The notes below the pieces were generated by a model. That model did not search any database. It saw only the letters and a program-made list of their open reading frames with translations, and was not told where the DNA came from. A stretch of 64,000 nucleotides of DNA, taken from the NCBI RefSeq assembly GCF_019443085.1, contig NZ_JAHZIL010000003.1, forward strand, positions 806,001 to 870,000, in the 5' to 3' direction. This stretch comes from Marinobacter sp. F4218. GTDB taxonomy: Bacteria; Pseudomonadota; Gammaproteobacteria; Pseudomonadales; Oleiphilaceae. Position 1 is the stretch's first letter. Each line of letters begins with the position of its first letter. Positions 44,819 to 54,383 of this stretch are shown here, piece by piece. The translations under genes were made by a program, and so were the position numbers.

Positions 44819-45958
44819 TCAGGAAGCCAACTGATGCTCCTCCCCCCGGTAATAAGCCTCCACCCGCGGATTCATGATCCGCTTCCACAGCGGCGGAAAC
44901 ATGGCGACGACAATCATTGCGGCATAGCCGGCCGGCAACTGCGGGGCAATTTCGTGGTGCCTGAGTACCTGGTAGCGGCGTTTGGCGTATGCGTGGTGAT
45001 CGCTGTGGCGCTGGAGGTGGAACAGGAAGACGTTGGTCAGGAAGTAGTTGCTGTTCCAGCTGTGTTCGGGGGTGGTGCGTTCGTACCGGCCGTTGTCCAG
45101 CTTGCGGCGATGCAGACCGTAGTGTTCGAGGTAGTTGACGATTTCCAACAAGGTGAAGGCAATAAAGCTCTGCCCCAGGAAGAAGGCGGCACCCAGCCAG
45201 CCAAAGGCGATCGCAAAGGCGGTGAGCGCCAGCGCGCTGATGCTGTACCACCAGACCAGTTCATTGCGCCAGCTGAGGGCCTTCAGCCCCTTGCGCTCAA
45301 GGCGCTGGGCTTCCAGTTTCCAGGCATTGAGGAAGTTGCGGACGTAGGCCTGGGGCAGGAATTCGTACAGCGACTGGTTATAACGGGATGATGAAGCGTC
45401 TTCCGGCGTGGACACATGCACGTGGTGGCCACGCAGATGTTCCACCTTGAAGCCGCCGTAGCACACCAACGAGAGCAACAGGCCTCCGGCGCGGGTTTCC
45501 AGTTTTGCGTCCTTGTGGATCAGCTCGTGGGCGACGTTGATACCAAGGCCACCCACAATGCCAATGGACACTATCCAGCCAAGTCCGCCGACCGCATTGA
45601 ACGTGCCCGAAGCGAGTTCCAGCATGCTCCACACCAGCAGGATGCCGAAGCCTGCCACCCAGCCCAGGGTGATCACCCGGTAAAAGAATTCGCTGTTCAT
45701 GCGAGGCACGTCCGCTTCCTCATCGGGGTTCAGGCCATCTTTGCCCAACAGCATGTCAAGTATCGGAATGATGCCGAACACCACCACCGGAACGCCCCAG
45801 GAAAACAGGTTAACCAGGCCGGTGGCATGACCGGCGGCCAGCAACAGGGGCGGCAGGGCCAGGGGGATCATGGCGATCAGGTAGCTGTACTTCTTCAGGG
45901 TCAGCAGGATTCTTCGGCGCGTCGCCTCCCGGCTGACCGACAACTGGCTGGTATTCAT
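44819..45958 (-). CDS. alkB: Alkane 1-monooxygenase AlkB
   Basis: A 379-residue integral-membrane di-iron hydroxylase. The three histidine boxes are intact: HELIHKD, EHLRGHHVHVST and LQRHSDHHAYAKR. The NYLEHYGL box between them is the AlkB-specific HYG motif. It oxidises medium-chain n-alkanes to 1-alkanols using rubredoxin-delivered electrons; no rubredoxin gene is adjacent. GGAG lies upstream of the ATG at 45958. It is divergent from a GntR regulator. Confidence 0.96.
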   Translation of the reverse strand: MNTSQLSVSREATRRRILLTLKKYSYLIAMIPLALPPLLLAAGHATGLVNLFSWGVPVVVFGIIPILDMLLGKDGLNPDEEADVPRMNSEFFYRVITLGWVAGFGILLVWSMLELASGTFNAVGGLGWIVSIGIVGGLGINVAHELIHKDAKLETRAGGLLLSLVCYGGFKVEHLRGHHVHVSTPEDASSSRYNQSLYEFLPQAYVRNFLNAWKLEAQRLERKGLKALSWRNELVWWYSISALALTAFAIAFGWLGAAFFLGQSFIAFTLLEIVNYLEHYGLHRRKLDNGRYERTTPEHSWNSNYFLTNVFLFHLQRHSDHHAYAKRRYQVLRHHEIAPQLPAGYAAMIVVAMFPPLWKRIMNPRVEAYYRGEEHQLAS

Positions 45959-46012
45959 GACTCTCTCCTTCGGCATTCTCTGGGTGACGAATCGCCACCT
46001 GTTGTTTTGTGC

Positions 46013-46031
46013 ATTATTGTCCTACAATATT
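46013..46031. promoter_or_regulatory. Putative GntR operator in the alkB control region
   Basis: TATTGT-CCT-ACAATA is a perfect 6-bp inverted repeat that contains TTGTNNNACAA, the symmetric pattern typical of FadR/FCD-type GntR sites. It lies between alkB and the divergent GntR gene. Confidence 0.55.
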
Positions 46032-46206
46032 GCAGTCGTCAATGCCTACCGGGAAAATATTGAACACGACCGGGAAGCCGCCCGGAGATCAAAGGGTTGG
46101 GGCTCCCCCTCAGGATGGCTGTGATAGACTCATGCACACAGATTTCAGCGCCGGGCTGATTCTATCTGCGGCCAGCCGGCTTTTACGTCCTGTTCAGAGA
46201 GCCCTT

Positions 46207-46866
46207 ATGGATTTTCAGGTGCCGAACACCCTGGCAGAAGAAATTGCCAACTACATGGCGGAGCGGATCATGACCGGGCAGATCCGGCCGGGGGAACGCA
46301 TTCAGGAAGCGACCCTGGCGGGGGAATTGAAGGTTAGCCGGGCCTCGGTGAAGGAGGCCCTGTATACGCTGGAACGCTGGCATCTGGTGGACATCACTCC
46401 ACGCAAGGGCGCCTCGGCAACCCGCCTGGATGCCGAACACGCTTCGGAATTGTATGACGTATACATGCACCTGCTGATGATGCTCGCGGCCCGGCTGTGT
46501 GAACGCTGGCAGGAGCCGGACCGGCAGCCACTGCTCAATGCCGTGGCTAAAGTGGTTGATCAGATGAACCAACCATCCGCGAACATCACCGCCATTGTCG
46601 AAGCCAGCTTCGCGGTCATGGAAGCCTGCTGCGAGGTGGTGGGCAACCCGTACCTGACCGAAGCCCTTTCCAACTTCAAGCCCGCCGTCAGCCGGGCCTA
46701 CTATCTGAGCGCGGATCGTTACCGCAAGGGTCTGGACCAGATCAGCAAGTTCTTTACCCACCTGCCTCAGGCGGTTCTTTCCCGGGATAGCGCCAAGGCC
46801 CAGGCGCTGATCCGCGACTTCGCGGAGCACCAGAAGTTACTGATCCAGCAAGCGTTGACCTCATAG
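46207..46866 (+). CDS. GntR-family transcriptional regulator, probably of alkB
   Basis: A 219-residue protein with a winged HTH (LAEEIANYMAERIMTGQIRP...VSRASVKEALYTLERWHLVD, about residues 9-70) and a helical FCD-like effector domain. It is divergent from alkB, with a GntR-like palindrome in between, and is the natural candidate regulator. The start at 46207 is the family-like one; a Met at 46132 would add 25 residues without support. Confidence 0.88.
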   Translation: MDFQVPNTLAEEIANYMAERIMTGQIRPGERIQEATLAGELKVSRASVKEALYTLERWHLVDITPRKGASATRLDAEHASELYDVYMHLLMMLAARLCERWQEPDRQPLLNAVAKVVDQMNQPSANITAIVEASFAVMEACCEVVGNPYLTEALSNFKPAVSRAYYLSADRYRKGLDQISKFFTHLPQAVLSRDSAKAQALIRDFAEHQKLLIQQALTS

Positions 46867-47047
46867 GACAAGGCCCCTGAGGTTGTGATTCAGCTCACAG
46901 ACCTGTGGCACCATCCCGCCTATCGTAACAACGTGTAACAAAACCGAATGTCCGCTGCATTGGTTGTGCTGTCCTGCGGCCCGGAAAGCATTGGTAGGCT
47001 TTCCTCGTACACAACAACAAACACCGAAAATGGATTTTGGGGCCACC

Positions 47048-48091
47048 ATGACTCTGTCACACGCCTGTTCCAGCTGTGCATCACCCGCTCGACGACACCG
47101 TCCATCGTGTCACCTGGCCGCCCTGTTGATCGCGCTTCCCCTGCCCTTGCCGGCCATGGCCGAATTCAGATCGATGGATGACAGTGCCCTTGCCGGTGTC
47201 ACCGGCCAGGCAGGTGTGACGATCGAGATGGAAACCAAGGTCTCGGTTGATCGGTTGAGCTGGATCGACGAAGGCTCGATCAACGTGAACGGTCTCCGAC
47301 TTTCCGGCCAGAACGACACGGTTCTGGACAACATGAAGGTGACCATCGATATCGCCGGCCAGGACGAAGTGCTGGAGCACGGATTCTCGGAGATCGCACG
47401 GCGGGCCGATGCCGGGCTGCTGAGCACCGGCAACGCTGATGTCGCCGATGCCCTCGCCAAATACAGCGTTGCAGGCGAATTCGGCAAACAGTTCAACAGC
47501 GGTGACCTGGTAATCCACCTGGGCGCGACTGACTACGGCGACCCGACGGTACTGGACGACTACCTGAGGGCCGTGGACTTCGAGCTGGCTGTCGACAGCC
47601 TCACGACCAGCGGCAGTGAAGGCACCACCAACCTCTTTTCCAATGTATTGCTGCAGGGCTACGTCGGCCCGACCGATCTGGTGATCCGCAACGGGGGCAC
47701 CAACACGCGCACCCTGGTCAACGGCAATACCGTGTCCGGATCGGAGCTGCAGCTGGACACCCATTTCGAAATCACCAACGGCAGCCTGGACTGGGACGCG
47801 GCCGACCTGATTCTGGTTTTCAACTTCGCCGCCGTCGGCATTGAGGGGCTCCAGATTCACAACCGGCGCGGGAACGACACCCTCGGCCATTTCGGCATGG
47901 CCAGCGCCACCGCCAAACTGTCCCGGGGAACCAGCGCGGCCTCCGGCAAGGAAGGTCTGTCGGTGCACGATGTCGAGTTCCGCGCGGACATCGACATGCC
48001 CACGTTCCGGATCGGACCCAACAGCATAGGCAGCGTGCAGTTCACCGACTTTGCCATCACCGACACCACAATGATGGTGTATGGCCACTGA
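47048..48091 (+). CDS. Secreted/surface protein, DUF6160-like
   Basis: About 347 residues. A long signal peptide (basic start, then LAALLIALPLPLPAMA) is followed by EFRSMDDSALAGVTGQAGVT, a mature N-terminus shared by a set of exported gammaproteobacterial proteins (DUF6160-like, related to pilus-associated FilA). The rest is beta-rich with repeated aspartate/asparagine turns. It is probably outer-membrane associated or secreted. ATG starts at 47048 or 47030 are possible. Confidence 0.7.
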   Translation: MTLSHACSSCASPARRHRPSCHLAALLIALPLPLPAMAEFRSMDDSALAGVTGQAGVTIEMETKVSVDRLSWIDEGSINVNGLRLSGQNDTVLDNMKVTIDIAGQDEVLEHGFSEIARRADAGLLSTGNADVADALAKYSVAGEFGKQFNSGDLVIHLGATDYGDPTVLDDYLRAVDFELAVDSLTTSGSEGTTNLFSNVLLQGYVGPTDLVIRNGGTNTRTLVNGNTVSGSELQLDTHFEITNGSLDWDAADLILVFNFAAVGIEGLQIHNRRGNDTLGHFGMASATAKLSRGTSAASGKEGLSVHDVEFRADIDMPTFRIGPNSIGSVQFTDFAITDTTMMVYGH

Positions 48092-48156
48092 CCCCCGACT
48101 GGACAACCAGCGCATAACCTCCTGTAAACTGCCCGTCTTAACCTGACGGGCAGCCC

Positions 48157-49215
48157 ATGACCGACTTCACCGAAAGCGATTACCCGAAACGGACGTCCTG
48201 GCGACGACTCACCGTCTTCAGCCTGATTTTTATCGGCATGACCGCGGCCGGCCTGTACACGGTCTACGATCAGTTTGCCGGACGCAGTATCACCTTCGAC
48301 CCGAGACTGGTTGCGCCCTCAACGCTGCTGATGGCGGGGCTTCTGCTGCTGGTCTATTTCCTCTCCGATGGCCTGCGTTTGCACTATACCCTGCGCGCCC
48401 TCGGGCACCGGCTGCCGTTCAAGGTGATGTTCAGACTGGTGTTCATCAACCTGTTCTTCTCCAACGTGACGCCCATGGCGACCGGGGGCGGCTTCGCCCA
48501 GATCTGGTACCTGCACCGGCACGGCGTGCCCATGGGGCGGGCCACGGCGGCCACGACGATTCGCACAGTCCTGGCCGTGCTGTTTATCTTCACACTGACA
48601 CCGGTTTTCCTGCTGACCCTGAGGGCGCTGAAGGATCACACCATCACCGGCAACATTGGTGTTGCACTCGCGGTGTTCATTTTTCTCTACCTTGGGTTCT
48701 TTGCCATCCTGTTGTTTCGAACCCACTGGCTGATCGTGCCACTGACCCGGCTGCTAGTGACGCTTCGCCACCTCCACCTGATCAGCGAAGAGCGGCACCG
48801 GCGCTGGCAGTTCAAGGCCCGGCGGGAAATGCTCCGGTTCTCGGACAGTTTCGGTGATTACATCAAGGGCAAGCCGAAGTACGTGCTTCTGTCGGTGCTC
48901 TTCACCGCCCTGTTCCTGCTCAGCCTGTTCAGCTTTCCGGCGCTGCTGATTCACAGCCTCGGGTATCAGGTGGACTACCTGGTAACCCTGGGACTGCTGG
49001 TAGTGACCACGTTCATCATGTATTTCTCGCCCACCCCTGGCGCCTCGGGCATCTCCGAAGGTGTATTCGGGAGCTTCTTTCGCGATATTCTGTCGGGCAA
49101 CCATCTGGTGCTGGTGACCGTTAGCTGGCGCCTGCTGACCATATACCTGGGCATGATCATCGGGCTGATCGTGTTGCAGAGGGAACTGATAAAAGACCGC
49201 GAGAACCCGGAATGA
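48157..49215 (+). CDS. Flippase-like membrane protein (LPG synthase TM-domain family)
   Basis: A 352-residue polytopic protein with about eight hydrophobic segments. It has the motif pair NLFFSNVTPMATGGGFAQIW (about 104-123) and YFSPTPGASGISEGVF near residue 289, typical of the lysylphosphatidylglycerol synthase TM region/UPF0104 family. The soluble transferase domain is absent, so a lipid-flipping or glycolipid role is more likely. It overlaps the next gene (phosphoesterase-glycosyltransferase) by 4 nt, implying a shared envelope-lipid pathway. Confidence 0.85.
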   Translation: MTDFTESDYPKRTSWRRLTVFSLIFIGMTAAGLYTVYDQFAGRSITFDPRLVAPSTLLMAGLLLLVYFLSDGLRLHYTLRALGHRLPFKVMFRLVFINLFFSNVTPMATGGGFAQIWYLHRHGVPMGRATAATTIRTVLAVLFIFTLTPVFLLTLRALKDHTITGNIGVALAVFIFLYLGFFAILLFRTHWLIVPLTRLLVTLRHLHLISEERHRRWQFKARREMLRFSDSFGDYIKGKPKYVLLSVLFTALFLLSLFSFPALLIHSLGYQVDYLVTLGLLVVTTFIMYFSPTPGASGISEGVFGSFFRDILSGNHLVLVTVSWRLLTIYLGMIIGLIVLQRELIKDRENPE

Positions 49216-51449
49216 TCCTCCGAAACCCTTTGAAACTGCTGTTCTACCTGTGCCTGGTTATTGTGATCCTGCTGGTGGGCTACAAAGCCTATCTCAACCT
49301 GTTCATGAAGGACTTCAAGGGCCTCCATACCGAGCAGGTGGAGCGTATCCAGAAAACCACCACCCCGGACCTCCCGGTCAGCTTTGCCGTGGTCGGTAAC
49401 ATCAATAATTCCATCGGCATCTTCGAGGAACGCATCATTCCCGAGTTGAACAGCTCCGGGCTTGATTTCATGGTGTCCGCGGGCAACGCCGTCAGTGGCG
49501 GCAGCGAGGACAAGTACCGGGCGCTCTATGGCAGCCTGGGACACCTCAAGATTCCATACCTGCTGACCTTTGGCGCCCACGAATACGAGGACTTCGGCAG
49601 TTTTCGGTTCTACGACCATTTTGGCCCGCATTTTTTCAGCATCCAGGCTGGCAGCAGCCGGCTGATCTTTCTGGACAGCACCGGCAAGACGCCCTGGCAG
49701 TGGCAGATTCGCTGGCTCAATGACTTGCTGGCCCAGGACAACTCGAAAGCCCGTATCCTGTTCATCGGCCATCCGCCCCTGGAGCCGGAGAAGAATGCGC
49801 CTTTCGATCAGCGTGAGGATTACCTGCAACCCCCGGAATTCCGGAGTGCGCTGCTGCAGGAGATCCAGCGGCACGACATTGATCTGGTGTTCTCGGCCAA
49901 CCTGTCGCTCTATTCGGAAGCCGTAAAAGGCGAGACCACCTTCATCACCACCGGTGGCGCCGGCGGCCTGGTCCTTAACAACGAGACCAGCTTCTACCAC
50001 TTCGTGCAGGTCAGCGTTGGGGCAGACGGCGAAATCAGCCATTCCCTGGAACGGCTGAAAGTCGGCCAGCATCCGGTTCTGAAACAGCTGGAGAGCCTGT
50101 GGTTCTTTATTTACTCCCTGATCTATTCCGGCTACCTGAACTTCATCCTGATCCTCGCCGTGTTCGTGGCCATCACCATCAAGCTCTACACCACGATTTT
50201 CGTCGCCAAGGACTACTACCCGGACTACGACCTGGATCCGTCGCCCTGGCTGGAAAAGCCGCTTCGCGTCGCCATGTTCACCAACAACTATCTGCCGTTC
50301 ATCGGCGGCGTGCCCATTTCCATCGAGCGCCTGCGCCGGGGCCTGGAAAAGCTGGGCGACAAGCTCCTCATCGTTGCTCCCCGGTACAAGGATCAGCCTG
50401 AGAACGAGGAGCAGGTTCTGCGGGTACCCTCCCTGCTGGCCATGGGCGAGAAAGGGGAATTCCGTCTGGCGAATATATTCCTGGCTCGCATTCGCAAGGG
50501 TGTCAAAGCCTTCCGCCCGGACATCATCCACCTGCACCATCCCTTCTGGCTGGGATCCCTGGGATTGTTCCTGGCGCGGACGTTGAAGGTTCCGTCCATC
50601 TACACTTATCACACCCGGCTCGAACACTATGCCCACTTCGTGCCCCTGCCCGGCATGCTGTTCCGCAACCTGATTTCCCACGCCCTGATCAAGCACTTCG
50701 CCAACAAGTGTGACGCGGTGATCGTGCCCACCTACTCAACGGAAGAGTACCTGCGCATGATTGGTGTGAAGACCCCCACGTACGTCCAGCCCACGGGCAT
50801 CGAATTCCAGCGCTTTCAGGAGGTTCGCGAGGAGGACATCCAGAACTTGCGGGAAACACTGGAGCTGGATGACGAGAAGGTGTTCATCAGCGTTTCCCGA
50901 CTCTCGAATGAGAAGAACATCGACTTCATGATCGAGGCAATCGACGCCCTGCGCCGGGAAACCAGCGTCCCCTTCCGGTTCCTGATGATCGGTGACGGAC
51001 ACCAGCGTGACCGACTGCAACAGAAAATCGAGGAGCTGGACCTGCAACGGCATTTCACCCTCGTTGGCGCCGTCCCGCCCGAAGACATGAGCACCTGGTA
51101 CCACCTGGGGGATGCCTTCCTGTTTGCCTCGAAATCGGAAACCCAGGGCATGGTCATCCTGGAAGCCATGGCCGCCGGCCTGCCCGTGGTTGCGGTGCGG
51201 TCCAGCGGCATTGAAGACGTGGTCCGGCAGGGATTTAACGGCTTCAAGACGCCTGAAAATCAGGACCTGTGGGTTCACGAGGTGAAGCGGCTGCTCGAGG
51301 ACGACGAGCTCCGTTGGGAGCTCGCTGCCCAGGCTCTCGAATTCGCAGGAGATTACTCTGTGGAGCAGTTCGCCCGGGACGTTCGAGGTATCTATGCCAA
51401 CTGTCTCGCCCTCGAGGCGAAGAAGAAAAAACGGCACCGGGCGCACTGA
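49212..51449 (+). CDS. Degenerate calcineurin-like phosphoesterase fused to GT4 glycosyltransferase
   Basis: A 745-residue protein: an N-terminal anchor (about 10-30), a calcineurin-type domain (about 50-290), a second membrane helix (about 300-325) and a GT4 glycosyltransferase (about 350-735). In the first domain the usual GDxH, GDxxxxG, GNHD and GHxH motifs read VVGNINNS, SAGNAVSGG, GAHEYED and SANLSLY; only IGHPPLEPE is kept, so metal binding is probably lost. The GT4 part has FTNNYLPFIGGVPISIERL, YTYHTRLEHYAH and ETQGMVILEAMAAGLPVVA, close to glucosyl- or mannosyl-diacylglycerol synthases. It is coupled to the preceding flippase-like gene. Confidence 0.85.
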   Translation: MILRNPLKLLFYLCLVIVILLVGYKAYLNLFMKDFKGLHTEQVERIQKTTTPDLPVSFAVVGNINNSIGIFEERIIPELNSSGLDFMVSAGNAVSGGSEDKYRALYGSLGHLKIPYLLTFGAHEYEDFGSFRFYDHFGPHFFSIQAGSSRLIFLDSTGKTPWQWQIRWLNDLLAQDNSKARILFIGHPPLEPEKNAPFDQREDYLQPPEFRSALLQEIQRHDIDLVFSANLSLYSEAVKGETTFITTGGAGGLVLNNETSFYHFVQVSVGADGEISHSLERLKVGQHPVLKQLESLWFFIYSLIYSGYLNFILILAVFVAITIKLYTTIFVAKDYYPDYDLDPSPWLEKPLRVAMFTNNYLPFIGGVPISIERLRRGLEKLGDKLLIVAPRYKDQPENEEQVLRVPSLLAMGEKGEFRLANIFLARIRKGVKAFRPDIIHLHHPFWLGSLGLFLARTLKVPSIYTYHTRLEHYAHFVPLPGMLFRNLISHALIKHFANKCDAVIVPTYSTEEYLRMIGVKTPTYVQPTGIEFQRFQEVREEDIQNLRETLELDDEKVFISVSRLSNEKNIDFMIEAIDALRRETSVPFRFLMIGDGHQRDRLQQKIEELDLQRHFTLVGAVPPEDMSTWYHLGDAFLFASKSETQGMVILEAMAAGLPVVAVRSSGIEDVVRQGFNGFKTPENQDLWVHEVKRLLEDDELRWELAAQALEFAGDYSVEQFARDVRGIYANCLALEAKKKKRHRAH

Positions 51450-51529
51450 TCGGTTTCACCTTCTCTACTTGATCGGTTTAGACTGAAATCACGTATTACA
51501 GAGACCCTTTTATTGATCGGAGAGGTTAC

Positions 51530-52477
51530 GTGAGCGAGATTCCCGTCGGTATCAGTACCTGCCTTCTTGGCAAGGAGGTCCGTCATGATGGCGGACACAA
51601 ACACTCCCGCTACTGCACCCAGGTCCTGTCCAGGCATTTCGAGTTCCGTTCGATCTGTCCCGAGCTCGAGGCCGGCCTGGGAGTGCCTCGCCCGGCCATA
51701 CATCTGAGGGAATACCCCGAAGGATTACGGCTGATCGAAACCAAGGGCGAGAACGATCACACCGACGCCATGCAGGGCTTCATCGATGCGGTAATGCCCA
51801 CGCTTGCCAACCTGCGCGGTTACATCCTGATGGCGAAATCCCCCAGCTGCGGTATGGAACGGATCAAGGTCCACAATGAGGGTGGCCAGGTGACGCGCCG
51901 GGACGGCCGGGGCATGTTCGCCGAAGCCTTGATCCGCACCTATCCGCTGATGCCGGTGGAAGAGGAGGGCCGGCTCAACGATGACCTGATCCGGGAAAAC
52001 TTTATCGAACGGGTCTTCGCCTACGACGACTGGATGCAGAATGTGGCCGGGGAGAACCTGAGTGCGAAGGCGCTGATCGAATTCCACACCCGCCACAAAT
52101 TCCAGCTGCTGGCGCACTCGGAAAAGATCTACCGCCAGCTCGGCCCCATGCTGGGCGACCTGAAGTCGGAGCCTCTGGACGTTCTTGCCGACCGGTACAT
52201 TCACCTGTTTATGGAGGCCATGAGCCAGAAGGTCAGCCGGGGTTCACACATGAACGCCATGCAGCATCTGATGGGCTACCTCCGCGACTCCATGGGGGAT
52301 GAAGACCGGAAAGTGCTGCTGGAACAGATGGAAGCCTACCGCCGCGGCGAGGTGCCGCTCGTTGTGCCCATGACCCTGCTGCGCATGGCGCAACGCAGGG
52401 AGCCGGTGGATTACCTGACCGTCCAGCACTACCTCACTCCCTACCCGGATGAACTGGGGTTGCGGAACAACGTCTGA
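51530..52477 (+). CDS. DUF523 and DUF1722 two-domain protein
   Basis: A 315-residue protein starting at a GTG with GGAGAGG upstream. The N-terminal DUF523 domain (about 1-150) has GISTCLLGKEVRHDGGHKHS and LMAKSPSCGMERIKVHN, with two conserved Cys. The C-terminal DUF1722 domain (about 190-305, YbgA-like) has FHTRHKFQLLAHS. The pairing of both domains is common, and in several genomes lies near photolyase genes, but the function is unknown. Confidence 0.88.
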   Translation: MSEIPVGISTCLLGKEVRHDGGHKHSRYCTQVLSRHFEFRSICPELEAGLGVPRPAIHLREYPEGLRLIETKGENDHTDAMQGFIDAVMPTLANLRGYILMAKSPSCGMERIKVHNEGGQVTRRDGRGMFAEALIRTYPLMPVEEEGRLNDDLIRENFIERVFAYDDWMQNVAGENLSAKALIEFHTRHKFQLLAHSEKIYRQLGPMLGDLKSEPLDVLADRYIHLFMEAMSQKVSRGSHMNAMQHLMGYLRDSMGDEDRKVLLEQMEAYRRGEVPLVVPMTLLRMAQRREPVDYLTVQHYLTPYPDELGLRNNV

Positions 52478-53209
52478 TCAGAAGGTGTAGAGCAGGGTCA
52501 GGGCGGTTTCAGTATCCGTACGCTCTTTTCCTTCAGGCGGGTCGGAGACGTGTTTGACCCGGAACGCAGCTTTCATCGACAGGTTACCGACCACGGTCGC
52601 CTGCAACGCGGTTTCCGATTCACTGATGGTATTGTTTTCCTCCAGGCCTACTTCTGTGCTCAGCTTCTGACGAAACAGGGCGCGGTCGGAGATCGCGTAA
52701 TCAAACTGGGTGGCGAATCGGGCGATTGCGGAATCCTCGGCGTTTTCGCCGTTCTCATCGGGTTCATCCAGTCGATTGTACCGGTAACCCAGACCCGTGG
52801 AGACGCTCCAGAATGACTGATCACCAGACTCCCACAGGCGATTACCGTAACCTGCGGTGACCGACGACTCGAAGTCATAACCGGAAAAGCGATCATCCTC
52901 CCAGGCGCCCCGAAGGAACCAGTACTGGCGCTCGTCGAACTTGTAGTTGGTCTCGCCCTCGGCCTGGTATTGCTCGGCCGTGGTTTCGTCCTCCGACTCG
53001 GTGTGCCTGGCACTGAACTCGGCCATGTTACGCCAGCGCGGAAATTCATTACCAATGGCCAGCCGGCCATTCAGGTTGCTTTCCTCGGTATTGCCTGATG
53101 TCACCAGGATTCCAATCTCGAACTCAGAGTTGACGTCGCCCCGGTCCTGAGCCTGGGCAAGTGGAGCAGCTCCGATAAGGGCAATCGCGACCGCGTTCTT
53201 GAGTTCCAT
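52478..53209 (-). CDS. DUF481 (YdiY-type) outer-membrane protein
   Basis: A 243-residue protein with a signal peptide (cleavage after PLAQA, about residue 20). Repeated amphipathic strands follow, including SEFEIGILVTSGNTEESNLN, a typical DUF481 opening, and a terminal aromatic residue (LLYTF). It is predicted to form a small outer-membrane beta-barrel, as for E. coli YdiY, described as salt- or acid-induced. Confidence 0.9.
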   Translation of the reverse strand: MELKNAVAIALIGAAPLAQAQDRGDVNSEFEIGILVTSGNTEESNLNGRLAIGNEFPRWRNMAEFSARHTESEDETTAEQYQAEGETNYKFDERQYWFLRGAWEDDRFSGYDFESSVTAGYGNRLWESGDQSFWSVSTGLGYRYNRLDEPDENGENAEDSAIARFATQFDYAISDRALFRQKLSTEVGLEENNTISESETALQATVVGNLSMKAAFRVKHVSDPPEGKERTDTETALTLLYTF

Positions 53210-53231
53210 GAAGTGCTCCTGGTTTGTCGGT

Positions 53232-54251
53232 TCAGGCTCCCGCGGATTTACGATGCTTTTCGCCAGCCAGACTTTTTCGCGCCTGACGTTCGCGTTCCGC
53301 TCTTTTCAGAGCCTTTCGTTCGGCGATGATGCGAGCGGCATCGCCACCCACGTGGGCTTCACCCCGTTGCTCCGCCAGCCGCATCTGTCGTTCACGTTCC
53401 GCAAACCGCGCTTTCTGCTCCTCGGTCAACGAGTCGATGCACTGGTGGCAGCTCACGCCCTGCTCGTATTCAGGGCGCTGTTTGTCGTCCTCGGTAATCG
53501 GGCGCCGGCAGGCATGGCACTGGTCGTAGTCGCCCCGTTCAAGACGGTGGTTCACCGTGACCCGGTCATCAAAGACAAAGCATTCCCCGTGCCACAGGCT
53601 CTGCTCCTCCGGCACTTCCTCGAGATATTTCAGAATGCCCCCCTTGAGGTGGTAGACCTCCTCGAAGCCCTGCTCTTTCAGATAGGCCGTCGATTTCTCG
53701 CATCGAATACCGCCGGTGCAGAACATGGCGACCTTCCTGTGTTTCGAGGGATCGAGATTCTCCTTCACGTAGTCCGGAAATTCCCGGAAGGTGTCCGTGG
53801 ACGGGTTCAGGGCATTCTCGAAGGTGCCGATTTCCACTTCGTACTGGTTTCGGGTGTCCACCAGCACCACCTCCGGATCGGAGATCAGGTCATTCCACTC
53901 CCGGGCATCCACGTAGGTGCCAACAATGCGCTTCGGATCGATCCCGTCCACGCCCATGGTGACAATCTCTTTCTTGAGCTTCACTTTGGTGCGCTTGAAC
54001 GGCTGGATGTCCACAAACGATTCCTTGTAGTCAATTCCATCGAAACGCTGATCACGGTCGATCCACGCCTTGACCGCATCGATACCTTCGCGGCTGCCGG
54101 CGATGGTGCCATTGATACCCTCGCGCGCCAGCAACAGGGTGCCATGGACCTCGTTGGCCAACATGGTGTCCAGCAACGGCTGGCGAAGGGACTGGTAATC
54201 ATTCAGAACTGCGAACTTGTAAAGCGCGCAGACAACTACATCATTGCTCAT
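53232..54251 (-). CDS. trhO: tRNA uridine-34 hydroxylase TrhO (YceA/rhodanese-related)
   Basis: A 339-residue protein beginning [20 protein letters not shown] with an acylphosphatase-like N-terminal domain (about 1-100). A rhodanese domain with the active-site loop [14 protein letters not shown] follows (Cys near 180), then a Cys-rich segment (CHACRRPI and CHQC) and a basic C-terminal tail. TrhO proteins hydroxylate U34 of certain tRNAs. GGAG precedes the ATG at 54251. Confidence 0.93.
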   Translation of the reverse strand: MSNDVVVCALYKFAVLNDYQSLRQPLLDTMLANEVHGTLLLAREGINGTIAGSREGIDAVKAWIDRDQRFDGIDYKESFVDIQPFKRTKVKLKKEIVTMGVDGIDPKRIVGTYVDAREWNDLISDPEVVLVDTRNQYEVEIGTFENALNPSTDTFREFPDYVKENLDPSKHRKVAMFCTGGIRCEKSTAYLKEQGFEEVYHLKGGILKYLEEVPEEQSLWHGECFVFDDRVTVNHRLERGDYDQCHACRRPITEDDKQRPEYEQGVSCHQCIDSLTEEQKARFAERERQMRLAEQRGEAHVGGDAARIIAERKALKRAERERQARKSLAGEKHRKSAGA

Positions 54252-54383
54252 GTTTTCTCCTGCGGGCCGGACCGTAAATCCGGAGCATGGGTTTGGTTTC
54301 ATTCAAAGGCTCAAGCCAGAGAGGGCGCAATTTTTCACCAACTCTGGCCCGGGATCAAGTGCGGACTGGCCGAAACCCTCCGG

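Noticed and set aside
48975..50696. A 573-codon minus-strand open frame
   Set aside because: It is antisense to the flippase-like and phosphoesterase-glycosyltransferase genes and shows no domain pattern.
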